A program made the translations under genes and the position numbers. From NCBI GenBank assembly GCA_029237695.1, contig CM055272.1, positions 34,358,791 to 34,422,790 on the forward strand: DNA of 64,000 nucleotides, written 5' to 3'. Every line of letters starts with the position of its first letter. The stretch's first letter is position 1. The notes below the pieces were generated by a model that was given only the letters and a program-made list of their open reading frames with translations, was not told the DNA's origin and made no database searches. This document shows, piece after piece, positions 40,966 to 51,218 of the stretch. The stretch is from Conchocele bisecta. Taxonomy: Eukaryota > Mollusca > Bivalvia > Lucinida > Thyasiridae.

Positions 40966-41130
40966 TAGCCTATTTCACCAACATTGCAAAGTATACTTTT
41001 CTATCAAAGTATACTTTGAGGGAGAAATTTTCAATTTTAGGATAAATTTATTAATTTTTATTATACTGTATTTATTACATTATCACAGCCAATTTGGCTG
41101 TGATAATGTAATAAATTCAGTATAATAATT
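40966..41130. repeat. TAGCCTATTTCACCAACATT foldback MITE, truncated copy
   Basis: Left arm plus the central hairpin ACATTATCACAGCCAATTTG ... ATAATGTAATAAA. The right arm is missing. Confidence 0.85.
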
Positions 41131-41588
41131 CCTTTATAGACTTAGCCCCCTTCTTCCACGGACGCCTTCAATTATTACAACATATTCATTTGGGCTTGGA
41201 ATTACAAATCTGCAAATCCATGCTCAAATGAATTCTGTTGTAGAACTCGGTGGTAACAATACAGTGTCGTAACACTGAGAACACAAAAATACATGTGGAT
41301 CAATGGCAGACAAAAATTCACCTTAGGACAGTTTGTGACCAGATCATGCACACAGCTAGATCGTGTCTTAGGCAGACAATAATGATTGATAGGGGTTTTG
41401 TTTCCGTTCAACGACAATGCCAGATATGGACCGGAATGCACTTGTACCAGTATGGGGAACACACCATACATTCAGCACTAATGCACTGCAAGACAATGTC
41501 CTGATCTGTTGCCAGGCACAATTACTACCGTACAGTGGAATAACTTAGCCCCAGGTGTGAATCCCATTAAGATTCTCCATTAAGATAG
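41131..41588. other. no gene seen
   Basis: It contains a block (41275-41500) related to 40905-40960 (AATACATGTGGATMAAYGGC, ACAAAAATTCACCTTAGGAC). Short frames on both strands are not convincing. Confidence 0.5.
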
Positions 41589-42142
41589 AATTCCAGCACA
41601 AAAATATTTACACAATTCCCTAACATTTGATTGGCCCGTACCAAGTCTCTGTCCAAAATTTATATCCCAGTAAACTCCCATCGCCGAACTACTTTCTGTA
41701 ACCGTGAGGCGCAGTTAAAATAATTCTTAAGAAAACGGAAAATAAACACATTTTCTTGATTAATTTATTTCAAATGCTGGAATTATAAGGAATGAATGGC
41801 CTTTTTGTGGAATCTATCGGGGATATAAACTTGGAAAAGTCGAGGGAATACTGGACGAGGCCTTCCGGCCTTCGTCCAGTATTCCCGCGACTTTTCCAAG
41901 TTTATACCCCGATAAATTCTTCCACAAAAAGGCCATTCATTCCTATAATAACCAATAGGATAAAAATAAACAATTGGCGATAAAAAATTACAATTTTCGG
42001 GAAAAAAAAAACAAACAAAAAAAAACGAAAATTATAATTTTTTATCGCCAATTGTTTATTTTTATCGCCAATTGCCAAAGTGGCTTTTCCAAGTTTATAC
42101 CCCGATAAATTCCACAAAAAGGCCATTCATTCCTATAATGAA
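41589..42142. repeat. CCAGCACAAAAATATT element, copy 1
   Basis: Shares about 290 bp with 57421-57695 (CTAACATTTGATTGG, GCCGAACTACTTTC, GAGGCGCAGTTAAAATAATT). Its right part is an inverted repeat, TGAATGGCCTTTTTGTGGAA / TTCCACAAAAAGGCCATTCA, with poly-A and AT runs in the centre. Confidence 0.85.
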
Positions 42143-42615
42143 ACTTTAAGAGGTATATTTATTGCCAAGACTAACATACCCTGCCATCCTCTCGTAGGCA
42201 GGTAACATAGTTTTTGTGTCAATGATATATTTACCGGTAGTATTATTTCTGTTTTAAAATTGGTACAAACTATTTTTTCACGGAACTTGCGTATTGATAT
42301 ACATGTACATATGCATGACCATAGCGTCGCAAGGTAGTTTTTCTCAGCCGTTGGCCCGATTTTGTTCAAACCCTAGCCTCGAGTATTAACAATACCACAA
42401 AATCCACACCAACCCCCACAGCACATATGTACACACTTGTGCACAACACACTATCCCCCAAACGCTAGTCCTATACAAACCCCTAAACACCACGCCCTAC
42501 CGCACCCGTAGCAAACCCATCCCTGCCCAATAATATGCCCAGCCCTTAAAGAAGGCACTGTGTCTCATGATGTCTCAGATATACAAAATATGGTTTTTCG
42601 CTTCAAGCACAGTAA
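42143..42615. other. no gene seen
   Basis: Includes a C-rich, CACAC-containing stretch (42395-42540). No coding or repeat assignment. Confidence 0.5.
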
Positions 42616-43004
42616 CAAGGTGCATGATCACGTGGTTACAACAACAATGGCTGAAAGTGTTGAAAGCGTGCCCACTCCAAAGTAAGTATTATTTGATATT
42701 TTCCTCAATAGGCAACGGATTTTGATGAAATATAGCACAGCAATGCACGAGTGCATTTTGGTGGTCCGGGACTTTGGCACATACTTACATGTACATGTAT
42801 GTCGTTTGTGTGAAGACGAAAACGACAGAGTTTGGGCCAAAGTACCGAGACCACCAAATGCAGCTTAACAAGACGCGTTTGATGCGCCATATTTCATTTA
42901 ATCCGTTACATAATAAGGACAAAATAAAATACAGGACTTTGAATTGGAGGGCTTCTGGAAATTTCAGAACTTGTTGTTGTTTAACCACATGATAATACAC
43001 CTTG
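42616..43004. repeat. CAAGGTGCATGATCAC foldback element, copy 3
   Basis: Termini CAAGGTGCATGATCACGTGG and CCACATGATAATACACCTTG; interior similar to 23257-23640 (CCACTCCAAAGTAAGTATTA, CAACGGATTTTGATGAA). Confidence 0.92.
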
Positions 43005-43342
43005 AGCAAATGACATATATCAATCAATCACTCCAATTTATTTGATGAAATTCAGCTGTATGATATATTATCAGAAACTGTGATAAAAAGGGGAGATAAT
43101 CTGGCAGTTTTGCTAGAAGTACACGTTATAGACAATAGCTTAATTAATGTTATAACATAAATTAGTAAGCATTGATTGCAGAAAAACTAGAATTCTAGTT
43201 ATTTTTCAGTTTTACCAATCCCAGATTTTTTTCTCAGGCAATTTATAGGTACAATTGGATAATACAATATAATTCTACAATTAAACCATATTTTACTGAT
43301 CTATTTCCTCAATTTCTGGACATATCTGAGACACAGTTCCTT
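43005..43342. other. no gene seen
   Basis: AT-rich; nothing recognised apart from a short ACTAGAATTCTAGT palindrome near 43187. Confidence 0.5.
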
Positions 43343-43560
43343 TAACCCTCACTACGCGGGAGACGAAAATTGTTGTCTGCTGTTTTTCATTTTTGCCTTA
43401 ATTCCTAACAAAAAACCTATTTTGACAGCACATGAGGATCGTCTCCGGTGGAGTGGAGACGATTCTCATGCGCTGTCAAAACAGGTTTTTATCGAGAAAT
43501 ATTGAAAATAAAACATTTCCAGCAGACGACAAAATTAAATCAGCGCAGTAAGGGTTCACA
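43343..43560. repeat. TTAACCCTTAG-type foldback element, copy 2
   Basis: TAACCCTCACTACGCG ... GACAGCACATGAGGATCGTC / GACGATTCTCATGCGCTGTC ... AGCAGACGACAAAATTAAAT ... AAGGGTT. Confidence 0.85.
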
Positions 43561-43678
43561 GCCTGACCCAATAACTAAACAACACCATCAATCACAGCAT
43601 AACACTTTTCTAGTGTATCCATTCACACCACAATTCGATTGCAAAACTTGCGCACATGAGCTCGAAATAGGTACTTAA

Positions 43679-43737
43679 AAATCCAGCAGTTTGATTGGCT
43701 GAGGCCGAGCACTCAGCCAATCAAACTGCTGGATTTC
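43679..43737. repeat. 59-bp palindrome
   Basis: AAATCCAGCAGTTTGATTGG is mirrored exactly by CCAATCAAACTGCTGGATTT around GAGGCCGAGCACTC. Confidence 0.92.
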
Positions 43738-43786
43738 GAGTTAAGACTACATGTTCAAGTTGAATAACCATGGACCCAGAATAGTG

Positions 43787-44235
43787 AAAACTGAAAGTGA
43801 AAGGGTTTAACGTCCCAGCAACAGCTAAGGTCATATAGAGACGGGACCACAGTTTAAAGTCTCATCCGACAGACCAGTGGGATGGAGATACTATTTAACC
43901 CTTAGACCGCTATCTGATTTTTTTTTTGTCGTCTGCTGTTTGTTTATTTTCTATTTTCCATTTTTATCATCAAAAACATGCTTTGTCAGCACTTTAGAAC
44001 AATATACAACACGATTTGACAGCACTTCAGAATTATTTCCATTGGAAATGATTCTGAAGTGCTGTCAAACCATGTTTTTATTGAGATATAAAAGCAACAG
44101 AAGATGACAATTGTTGTGAGTAGCGGTCTAAGGGCTAAGTATTGTTTGATGCCCTTGGCGAGGTTTGAACACACAACCTCCGGATTGGAAGGCAGGTGTT
44201 CTAACCCATAGGCCACACAACCCATCCCGACCCAG
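43787..44235 (-). repeat. SINE family B, interrupted by a foldback element
   Basis: Head 43787-43895 (GTGAAAGGGTTTAACGTCCC, GACCAGTGGGATGGAGATAC) and tail 44143-44235 (GGCGAGGTTTGAACACACAA, CTAACCCATAGGCCACA) belong to one copy. On the minus strand the tail is tRNA-like (GTGGCC..GGTTAGAAC..GTTCAAACC). Confidence 0.85.
43896..44142. repeat. TTAACCCTTAG foldback element, copy 3
   Basis: TTAACCCTTAGACCGCTA and TAGCGGTCTAAGGGCTAA are the ends. The centre pairs GACAGCACTTCAGAAT with ATTCTGAAGTGCTGTC. Confidence 0.92.
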
Positions 44236-44681
44236 AATGAAGAACCTCTGGACTGAAGCCCTGATTGATATGATCAGAATGAATTGCTGTTTTACAGCTA
44301 TTTCGATGCATTGCGTGACCGAATGGCAGTTTATGTCCATTCAACAGTATATACACACAGGGACTTTGATTATAAATAAAACTTTCTGAGCACGCTCTCT
44401 GGATTCCTACTGAAAACCACAGCTTGACTGGCTGAGATTGAGCACAGCACAGCCTCTAACCAATCCATTGATCGATTGTTTGGGGTTTTACGTCCATTCT
44501 ACAGCCAACCGAACTTGTGGTATCGTGCAGAGCGCAGAGTACAACCTCAACCAGTTTTATACGCACGGGCTCCCGACATATGGATGGGAACGGGGTTTAA
44601 TGGCATATCAACATAGCAAATTGAAAACCGGATTAATAATTGATGGAATGGCATATCTTTTATCTGAGCCTTGCTCTTGAA
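44236..44681. other. no gene seen
   Basis: No coding signal; short palindromic fragments such as GTGTATATACTGTTG only. Confidence 0.45.
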
Positions 44682-44888
44682 AAGTGAAAGTGAATGGGTT
44701 TAACGTCCCACCAACAGCTACAGTCATATAGAGTCAGACGGGACCACAGTTTAAAGTCTCATCTGACAGACCAGTGGGATGGAAATACTATGAAACTATT
44801 TTTGATGCCCAAGGCGAGGTTTGAACCCACAAATTCCGGAATGGAAGTCAGGAGTTCTAACCACTAGGCCACAACCCATCCCTGCCTG
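44682..44888 (-). repeat. tRNA-derived SINE family B, full copy
   Basis: Plus-strand order GTGAATGGGTTTAACGTCCC, AAGTCTCATCTGACAGACC, GAGGTTTGAACCCAC, CTAACCACTAGGCCACAACC. Read on the minus strand the right end has A-box (GTGGCCTAGTGGTTAG) and B-box (GGGTTCAAACC) elements. Other copies: 49568, 51688, 52548 and 54588. Confidence 0.88.
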
Positions 44889-45905
44889 GCTTTCAAATCA
44901 GGTTCCATATCAAATACCGGTATAAATAGCTTTTCTGCCAATGATTTTGAAATTCGGCAACATTTACTTTAAATGATAATTTTTGGATGATATTTCCCGT
45001 AATTTGAATAGCGCACAGATTGTATTTTTTCTAACTTTGTTTACAGAAAAAATATTTGACAAAAAAAAAACAACAATATCAGCAGCAAAGCACAGTACTG
45101 CGCAGTTAAGCCTTCAACACTTCAGACCTCTTTAGCAGTGTTTGCAAACAGTGTAGATCCAGATGAGCTGGCTCGTAATGAAACAAAACAAAACACCCCC
45201 TTATAAATGGAATGGTCTGAAAATCATTTTGTGACAATGGAATTAGTTCTGAAAGTTAACATATCACAGTCCATTCCAGTTATTTAGGGTTGAAAGGGTT
45301 AACAGTTAGAAGGGTGGTTGTACGAGGCCAGAAATTACACGAACTTCAAAGAAACTAAGACCCGTTTCTTCAGTCACACCCACATATAAGACCAGCCATG
45401 CGATTTTGTATCTAACGAGAAGTGCGATTTTTTTATGAAAAACATTTACAGAAACTGTGATATTTTCTGTCAATGACGTCGAAAGTTGACAAAAGTCTCA
45501 GAGCAACTGCGGAATTCTATTCGTCAACATACAACATCATTTAAGAAAAATATCGTTAATTTTGTAAATACTTTTCATGAAAAATTGCACATCTTCTTGG
45601 GTACAAAATGACATGGCTCGTCTTGCATGCAATTTCATCTTTAACAATAGCCATACAGGGACTCTTTGGAATTTCCACCGGATTATATTTTACTGTGTAT
45701 TATGCAATAATAAACAAACAAGAGCAAACACAAATGATATGATTCGGGACGTGAAAGAACATCCCCGGGGTCCATTTGCGAAACTTTTACCGATGAAAGG
45801 TCCTATAAAGAATTTTATAAATTTGTTGCACACATTACATTCGGAATACACCTTTACGGGTATAATTTTTTTTTAATATTTTATTTTTGCAATTTCTCAA
45901 CGAAA
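44889..45905. other. no gene seen
   Basis: AT-rich; a 99-codon frame at 45577-45876 has no recognisable motif. 45420-45610 resembles 40380-40600. Confidence 0.5.
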
Positions 45906-45974
45906 GTATATGTTGTGACCACTCATTTGAACCGTCTCGATGAGACGGTTCAAATGGTGGTCGCAACATATACT
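45906..45974. repeat. 69-bp palindrome
   Basis: AGTATATGTTGTGACCAC...TTTGAACCGTCTCGATGAGA...; arms match except one base. A similar ATGAGACGGTTC core occurs near 248. Confidence 0.88.
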
Positions 45975-46187
45975 TCTGAGCTCATAGAAGAAAAATATGG
46001 GGGACAAATCAACTAAAGATTTACCAACATCCTAGTTCAAATCTAATGCTTTTCTCAATTTTAAGTTCGCATTTACAAACTTCTTAGTCATACGCAAGTT
46101 TAGTGAAACGGTCGCCAGAATTGGTATTAAAATCTGCAATCACATTGACCAATCTGACAAAACCGGGCTTTTTAAATTTCTGACCAG

Positions 46188-46498
46188 TAGCCGATTTCAT
46201 CAAAATTGTAAAGTATACTTATCTAGCAAAGTATACTACTTTGAGGGAGTAATCATATATTTTTTCCCCCGAAATGCATTACCGGTATGTCATGTAGAAC
46301 TAACGACTGCATATATTTGATGATTATAAGTATGCAGAATTATTATTCTGAATTTATTACATTATTACAAAATGGCTGTAATAATGTAATAAATTCAGCA
46401 CATGTATAATACAAATTAATAAATTTATCCTTAAATTTCTCCCTCAAAGTATACTTTGCTAGATAAGTATACTTTGCAATGTTGGTGAAATAGGCTAC
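46188..46498. repeat. TAGCCTATTTCAYCAACATT foldback MITE
   Basis: Full inverted repeat: TAGCCGATTTCATCAAAATTG ... GCAATGTTGGTGAAATAGGC, with GCAAAGTATACTTT blocks and the central AATTTATTACATTATTACA hairpin. Confidence 0.92.
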
Positions 46499-46517
46499 AG
46501 ATGTAAAACTTGATGCA

Positions 46518-46605
46518 GTAGAACCTCTCAAACTGGACACCCTGGGGACACAATTATGTTTAATTTCGACGGGTTTCAATCTCTCTAAACAAGACACCCT
46601 GGGGA
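46518..46605. repeat. GTCCGGTTTAGAG-family fragment
   Basis: AACCTCTCAAACTGGACACC and TCTCTCTAAACAAGACACC are direct, diverged half units. Confidence 0.6.
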
Positions 46606-46694
46606 CCCCATTATGTCTTGCAGTAGCCAGTACATGAATGAAACTTACAGATCGGAAGAACATTTCTATTTCTATACAACATTGGTAACGGCTA

Positions 46695-46757
46695 CCGTAG
46701 TGAAATGGCGTAGTTGACTTGCCCAACTTGGGCAAGTCAACTACGCCATTTCACTAC
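46695..46757. repeat. 63-bp perfect palindrome
   Basis: CGTAGTGAAATGGCGTAG is mirrored by CTACGCCATTTCACTACG around GACTTGCCCAACTTGGGCAA. Confidence 0.93.
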
Positions 46758-47164
46758 GCAAGACATCTAATGTCTTATATCTGGCTGCTATTTCCATAGT
46801 GTTTTATTTTCTACGAATACAAGTTTGGCTGTTGTGTGCACAACAGGAGCAAATGTCCACATATGCTTTGAACATGCTTCAAAATTATTCATCAAATCTA
46901 GCAGATTTTCCACAAAACTCACTCCTCTCACCCACACTTATAATACAAGCAATGAACACAATTTGGATTGGACTGCTACACACTTTCCTTTGATCATAAT
47001 AGTTCTACAGTAAATGGCTCAAGAAATGGTGATAGCACGTTCATAGGTAGTGGGCTGATAGAATGTGGATTTTAACCATTTCATATTTAGCTTATTTGGT
47101 GTAGAATTATACGTGTTCAGAACAGCCCGTTGCTCAGAAGTGGGGAACTTTTTTAAACATCAGA
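46758..47164. other. no gene seen
   Basis: Plus-strand frames at 46799-47013 are short and unsupported. Confidence 0.45.
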
Positions 47165-47458
47165 AGCCCATTTCACCAACTTTGCTAGATAAGTATACTT
47201 TGAGGGAGACATTTTCAATTTAAGGATAAATTTATTAATTTTTATTATACTGAATTTATTACATTATCACAGCCATTTTGGCTGTGATAATGTAATAAAT
47301 TCAGTATAATAATTCTGCATACTTTTAATCATCAAATATATGCAGTCATTAGTTCTATATTAAATAAATGCATCTTGGGAAAAAACAAATGATTACTCCC
47401 TCAATGTATACTTTGCTAGATATCAAGTATACTTTGCAATTTTGATGAAATCGGCTAC
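47165..47458. repeat. TAGCCTATTTCAYCAACATT foldback MITE
   Basis: Left arm starts AGCCCATTTCACCAACTTTG with an internal deletion; right arm ends TTTGATGAAATCGGCTAC; the central ACATTATCACAGCC hairpin is intact. Confidence 0.88.
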
Positions 47459-47460
47459 AG

Positions 47461-47960
47461 TTTGATTGATTGGGGTTTAAAAATCTATTTAAAGGAGTTT
47501 AACGGCCCGTCATCACCCCCCTGTCATTTTAGGCCTGGTTAACAGTGTCGAATCCCATGTTACCCATATTACACCATTACCAATGGGGGGAAAACCCGAA
47601 AATCAGACCTGAATATGTACAGAAAACAATATAAATTCAGCCCTGAAATTAGAACCTGGGCGTATTTTACTAAACTTCGTACGACTAAAATGTACGTAAG
47701 TGCAAAATTATGACGGTCTGTAAATTTCACATTGACAATGTTTTCTTCAATTATTGGATGTTCAATAAATGTAAATCCATCAATAAAATATCCAGACGAT
47801 CCTATATTTGCACTTACAAACATTTTAGTCGTAGGAAGCTTAGTGAAACGGCCCCTGATCTGGTGCCAGGTCCTCACCACGCAAGTCATTTAGCCCGACT
47901 CCCTGAAACATAATAGGATTAGTACTAATCTTACTACTTTTATAATGTGCATAAGTGGAT
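47461..47960 (+). repeat. SINE family A interrupted by a foldback element
   Basis: SINE head and body at 47461-47646 (to TTCAGCCCTGAAATTAGAA) and tail from 47857 (CTGGTGCCAGGTCCTCACC) are separated by 47651-47856. Confidence 0.8.
47651..47856. repeat. TTTCACTAAACTTCGTACGA foldback element
   Basis: TTTTACTAAACTTCGTACGA ... TAGGAAGCTTAGTGAAACGG with ATTGGATGTTCAATAAATGT in the middle; inserted in the SINE. Confidence 0.88.
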
Positions 47961-48169
47961 TCAATTCTCAAATAACTAGGTGTCTCTGACTGGAGAAATG
48001 GGGCTTACGTCTATAGCGATCAGTGCAGACCCAGAACAGCCTGCATATTCACGCAGTGTGATCAGGGTCTGTGTAGGTCGCTATGTTGTCAGTGGCATAC
48101 CCAGCTTGTTTCTAAATAACAGTGTACTAGATTGGTAGAAATGTCAGAAACCTCATTTCACAGCCACAT

Positions 48170-48393
48170 GTGGCTGTGACTGGAGAAATGGGGCTTATGG
48201 GATTTGTGACATGTGTAGCACCTGATCAAATAGCATGATGACAATATGTATTGCTTGTTACAAGCATGATGGGTGTTTCATTGATGGAATGGCGAACAGT
48301 GCAGATCTGATCAGACTGTGCAGATACACAGGCTGATCTGGATCTACACTGGTCACAAAACCCATAAGCCCCTTTTCTCCAGTCACAGCCACA
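48170..48393. repeat. GGCTGTGACTGGAGAAATGG foldback family
   Basis: TGTGGCTGTGACTGGAGAAA ... AGTCACAGCCACA with AGTGCAGATCTGATCAGACT in the interior. Other copies: 57987, 59884, 60907 and partial 62664. Diverged pieces at 27230-27320 and 47990-48085. Confidence 0.9.
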
Positions 48394-49259
48394 AAATACA
48401 GTATTAATTACAGCACTGAAAGTACAACATCATGATCTGGCAACAGGCATCCTTACCAACCACATCACTCGGCCATTTCCTTTTCACGAGGCATTTTCTG
48501 CGTACGGAAATCACAGTATTTTGATTTACATCTGTATATGACAGACACAGCTAGTAACACCTGCTACACAACCTAAATATACACCTTTCAACAAAATGTT
48601 GACACACGTCAACCCACCTAAATAGTCATCGGGTAACAAAATATAGACTGAAATATACGCCTCTCAAAGGTACATGCCCACTCAGAGTAGGCACCAAATG
48701 TTCTTTACATCAGAAACATCATCTGAGGCATTTTCTGTCAAATTAAACATTCACCATTACCCCACGTATTGATTGGCATTATTATACATTTTATATCAGA
48801 CATAAATTTCCAGGGACGATAACCGCGTTTCCTTAAAATGTTTACTATTTATTCTCTGTATTTATTTTTTGATGCGCAATGATCATACTTTATAATCTGT
48901 CAAAAATATCATTTTTTCAGGTAACACAAAAAAAATTCATGCCTCATTTGCATATGAAAATAGCCCGATACCACCGCACGTCACTATCACTAAAATACAT
49001 ATTACTAACTGATCATATCTGTATAGCGGGCACTCGTAGACCTGGTGAAATAGTGACACAATTACACTTATTTAATTCATATAAAGAACATTTTGTGCCT
49101 ACTGAGTGGGCATGTACTTTTATGCAGTCATCAATACATAGCTCTGGCATGGAATATTCTATGTTAAGTTAAGTCTAATTGTCAGAACAGGGGTGAGCTT
49201 TTGTTAAATTCAGAAGAAAATGTGGCCCGTCGGCACACAAATGCATCTTGCCCATATCA
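48394..49259. other. no gene seen
   Basis: A 97-codon plus-strand frame (48879-49172) has no recognisable motif. Short inverted match TGCCTACTGAGTGGGCATGT (49100) against ACATGCCCACTCAGAGTAGG (48670), so part of it may be a degraded foldback element. Confidence 0.5.
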
Positions 49260-49565
49260 GTAATCATTCTTTTGTTAATCTTTAACCAATCATTAATCAT
49301 TGTTTATTAATCTTTAACCAATCAGTTATCATTCTTTATTAGTTTTTAACCAATCAGTAATCATGCTTTATTCATCTTTAACCAATCAGTATTCATGCTT
49401 TATTAATCTTTAACCAATCAGTTATCATTCTTTATGAACCTTTAACCAATCAATAATAATTCTCTATGAATCTTTAACCAATCAATAATAATTCTCTATG
49501 AATCTTTAACCAATCAATAATCATTCTCTATGTATCTTTAACCAATCAATAATCATTCTCTATAA
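49260..49565. repeat. CCAAT-containing 36-bp tandem repeat
   Basis: About eight units of TCTTTAACCAATCA plus RTAATCATTCTYTATG spacer. Each unit carries AACCAATCA, a CCAAT-box-like motif. Confidence 0.93.
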
Positions 49566-49567
49566 AA

Positions 49568-49735
49568 ACTTAAAAGAGACGACACGACCGCAGTTTAAAG
49601 TGTCATCCGACAGACCAGTGGGATTGAAATACTATGAAAGTATTGTTCACGTCGAGAGTGAGGATTGAACTCACAAGCTGCGGTATTAATGACATACCCC
49701 TTAGGCCACATTCCATACCTGCCAACTTCTTTCAA
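49568..49735 (-). repeat. SINE family B, 5'-truncated
   Basis: Starts at GACGACACGACCGCAGTTTA and ends near TTAGGCCACATTCCATACC; tRNA-like part GAGGATTGAACTCACAA. Confidence 0.8.
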
Positions 49736-49813
49736 ATACCATGTGAAAGACTATAGGGAGAGAAAATACAGTTTACCCTTGTTAACACAACTAACCTCCA
49801 TCCTTCTATAAGC

Positions 49814-49874
49814 AAACGGTGCAGATTCTGATGAGACGGCTCGTTGAGCCGTCTCATCAGGATCTGCACCGTTT
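49814..49874. repeat. 61-bp palindrome
   Basis: AAACGGTGCAGATTCTGATG / CATCAGGATCTGCACCGTTT around GAGACGGCTCGTTGAGCCG. A relative lies at 61765-61818. Confidence 0.9.
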
Positions 49875-50154
49875 GTGGACGAGTTCACACAAAATTCCCC
49901 CCTTTCTAAACACTGCAACTGTCAGAAAATTGATATGGAAGCATCATTTCTTCTACGTAGAGGTGACTATGACTTCAAAACCACCAACATTATGCCCTTT
50001 GTGTAAATATGTTAATCTCCAGATGAGAGAAGATTGGTTTCTACGACTGCAAGACGTCCTGTTGCTGCTACAAGTTCATCAAAGGATGGTAGATATCGCG
50101 TTTCTATCGCTCGAAAACTGATTCAGTTACAAAATCCTTAACAGATTAGAGATA

Positions 50155-50370
50155 CGGTGGAACCTCTCTAATCCGGACACCCTGGCAGCTCCCAGGATGT
50201 CCGGTTTAGAGATGTTCGACGGCAATTCTGGAATACAAGTCCTCCAAGACATGTTTGTGTGCTTTTCAACCATGAACAGACAATAGCATTACATATAAAT
50301 GTCAGTGAAACCAATCAAATTAGACAAACAAATGTTCTCGGTGTCCGGTTTAGACAGTTTCCACTGTACA
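50155..50370. repeat. GTCCGGTTTAGAG foldback family
   Basis: GGTGGAACCTCTCTAATCCG ... CAGGATGTCCGGTTTAGAG ... GTGTCCGGTTTAGACAG. Confidence 0.75.
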
Positions 50371-50374
50371 TTTA

Positions 50375-51125
50375 CTACGACTCGTTGAGGGATGCGACTT
50401 TGGGTCGCTGTGACTGCAAGACCACAGATGGCATGACTCGCTGTGCAAGTTAATCCAGGGACGTTGTGTTACTATGACTGCCACAACACTGACGGCCCGA
50501 CTTGTTGTGTAAGTTTATCGAGGGATGATAGATTTGGGTTACTAGGACTGTGCAGCAAAACAAATGCCGAGCCACTGCTTTAATTTCATTGAGGGATGAT
50601 AGATTTGGGTTACTATGGCTGTGCAGCAAAACAAATGCCGAGCCACTGCTTTAACTTCATTGAGGGATGAAAGATTTGGGTTACTATGGCTGTGCAGCAA
50701 AACAAATGCTGAGCCACCGCTTTAACTTCATTGAGGGATGAAAGATTTGGGTTACTATGGCTGTGCAGCTAAACAGGGGCCCATTTCACTAAACTTCGTA
50801 CGACTAAAATGTTCGTGGGTGCAAATTTAAGATCGTCTGGAAATGTCAATTGATGGATTTACATTTATTGAGCATAGGTTGCATATGCAGCCTATGCTCA
50901 ATAAATGTAAATCCAGTAATAGTTTACAAGAAAACATTGCTAATGTGATATTTACAGACTATCATAATATTGCACTTACAAACATTTTAGTTGTAAGAAG
51001 TTTCGTGAAACGGCCCCCAGACGTCGAGCCGGTGCTATAACTTCATCACGAGATGAGAGACATTGGATTACTATGACTGTGCAGCAAAACAGACGTCGAG
51101 CCACTGCTATAAGTTCATCATGTCA
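50375..51125. repeat. ~70-bp minisatellite overlapping the XPO7 3' end
   Basis: Units contain GAGCCACTGCTTTAACTTCA, TTGAGGGATGA, TTTGGGTTACTATG and CTGTGCAGCAAAACA. Starts near 50430, 50500, 50569, 50639, 50709, 51018 and 51099. The last unit contains the XPO7 stop codon. A foldback element (50777-51017) is inserted in the array. Confidence 0.9.
50777..51017. repeat. TTTCACTAAACTTCGTACGA foldback element
   Basis: GGGGCCCATTTCACTAAACT ... AAGTTTCGTGAAACGGCCCCC; centre GAGCATAGGTTGCATATGCA. Confidence 0.92.
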
Positions 51126-51218
51126 AGGGAAGACGATGCCGCGAATGGACTATTGCTACCGGTGGCTTTCAGGGAGTCGTTCACGTCCCGCCGGAACAGC
51201 GACAAGTTCTGGGTAAAT
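51107..51218 (-). CDS. XPO7: XPO7 terminal coding exon
   Basis: After the acceptor CTTTCAG it completes an arginine codon and encodes [20 protein letters not shown]... to TAG (51107-51109). Confidence 0.95.

Noticed and set aside
44780..44885. True tRNA genes at B-box-like sites in SINEs
   Set aside because: The cloverleaf is degenerate and the same sequence recurs as part of a dispersed family, so these are SINE heads.
45577..45876. 99-codon plus-strand frame
   Set aside because: No recognisable motif; the 5' part lies in sequence shared with 40.4-40.6 kb, so it is likely repeat.
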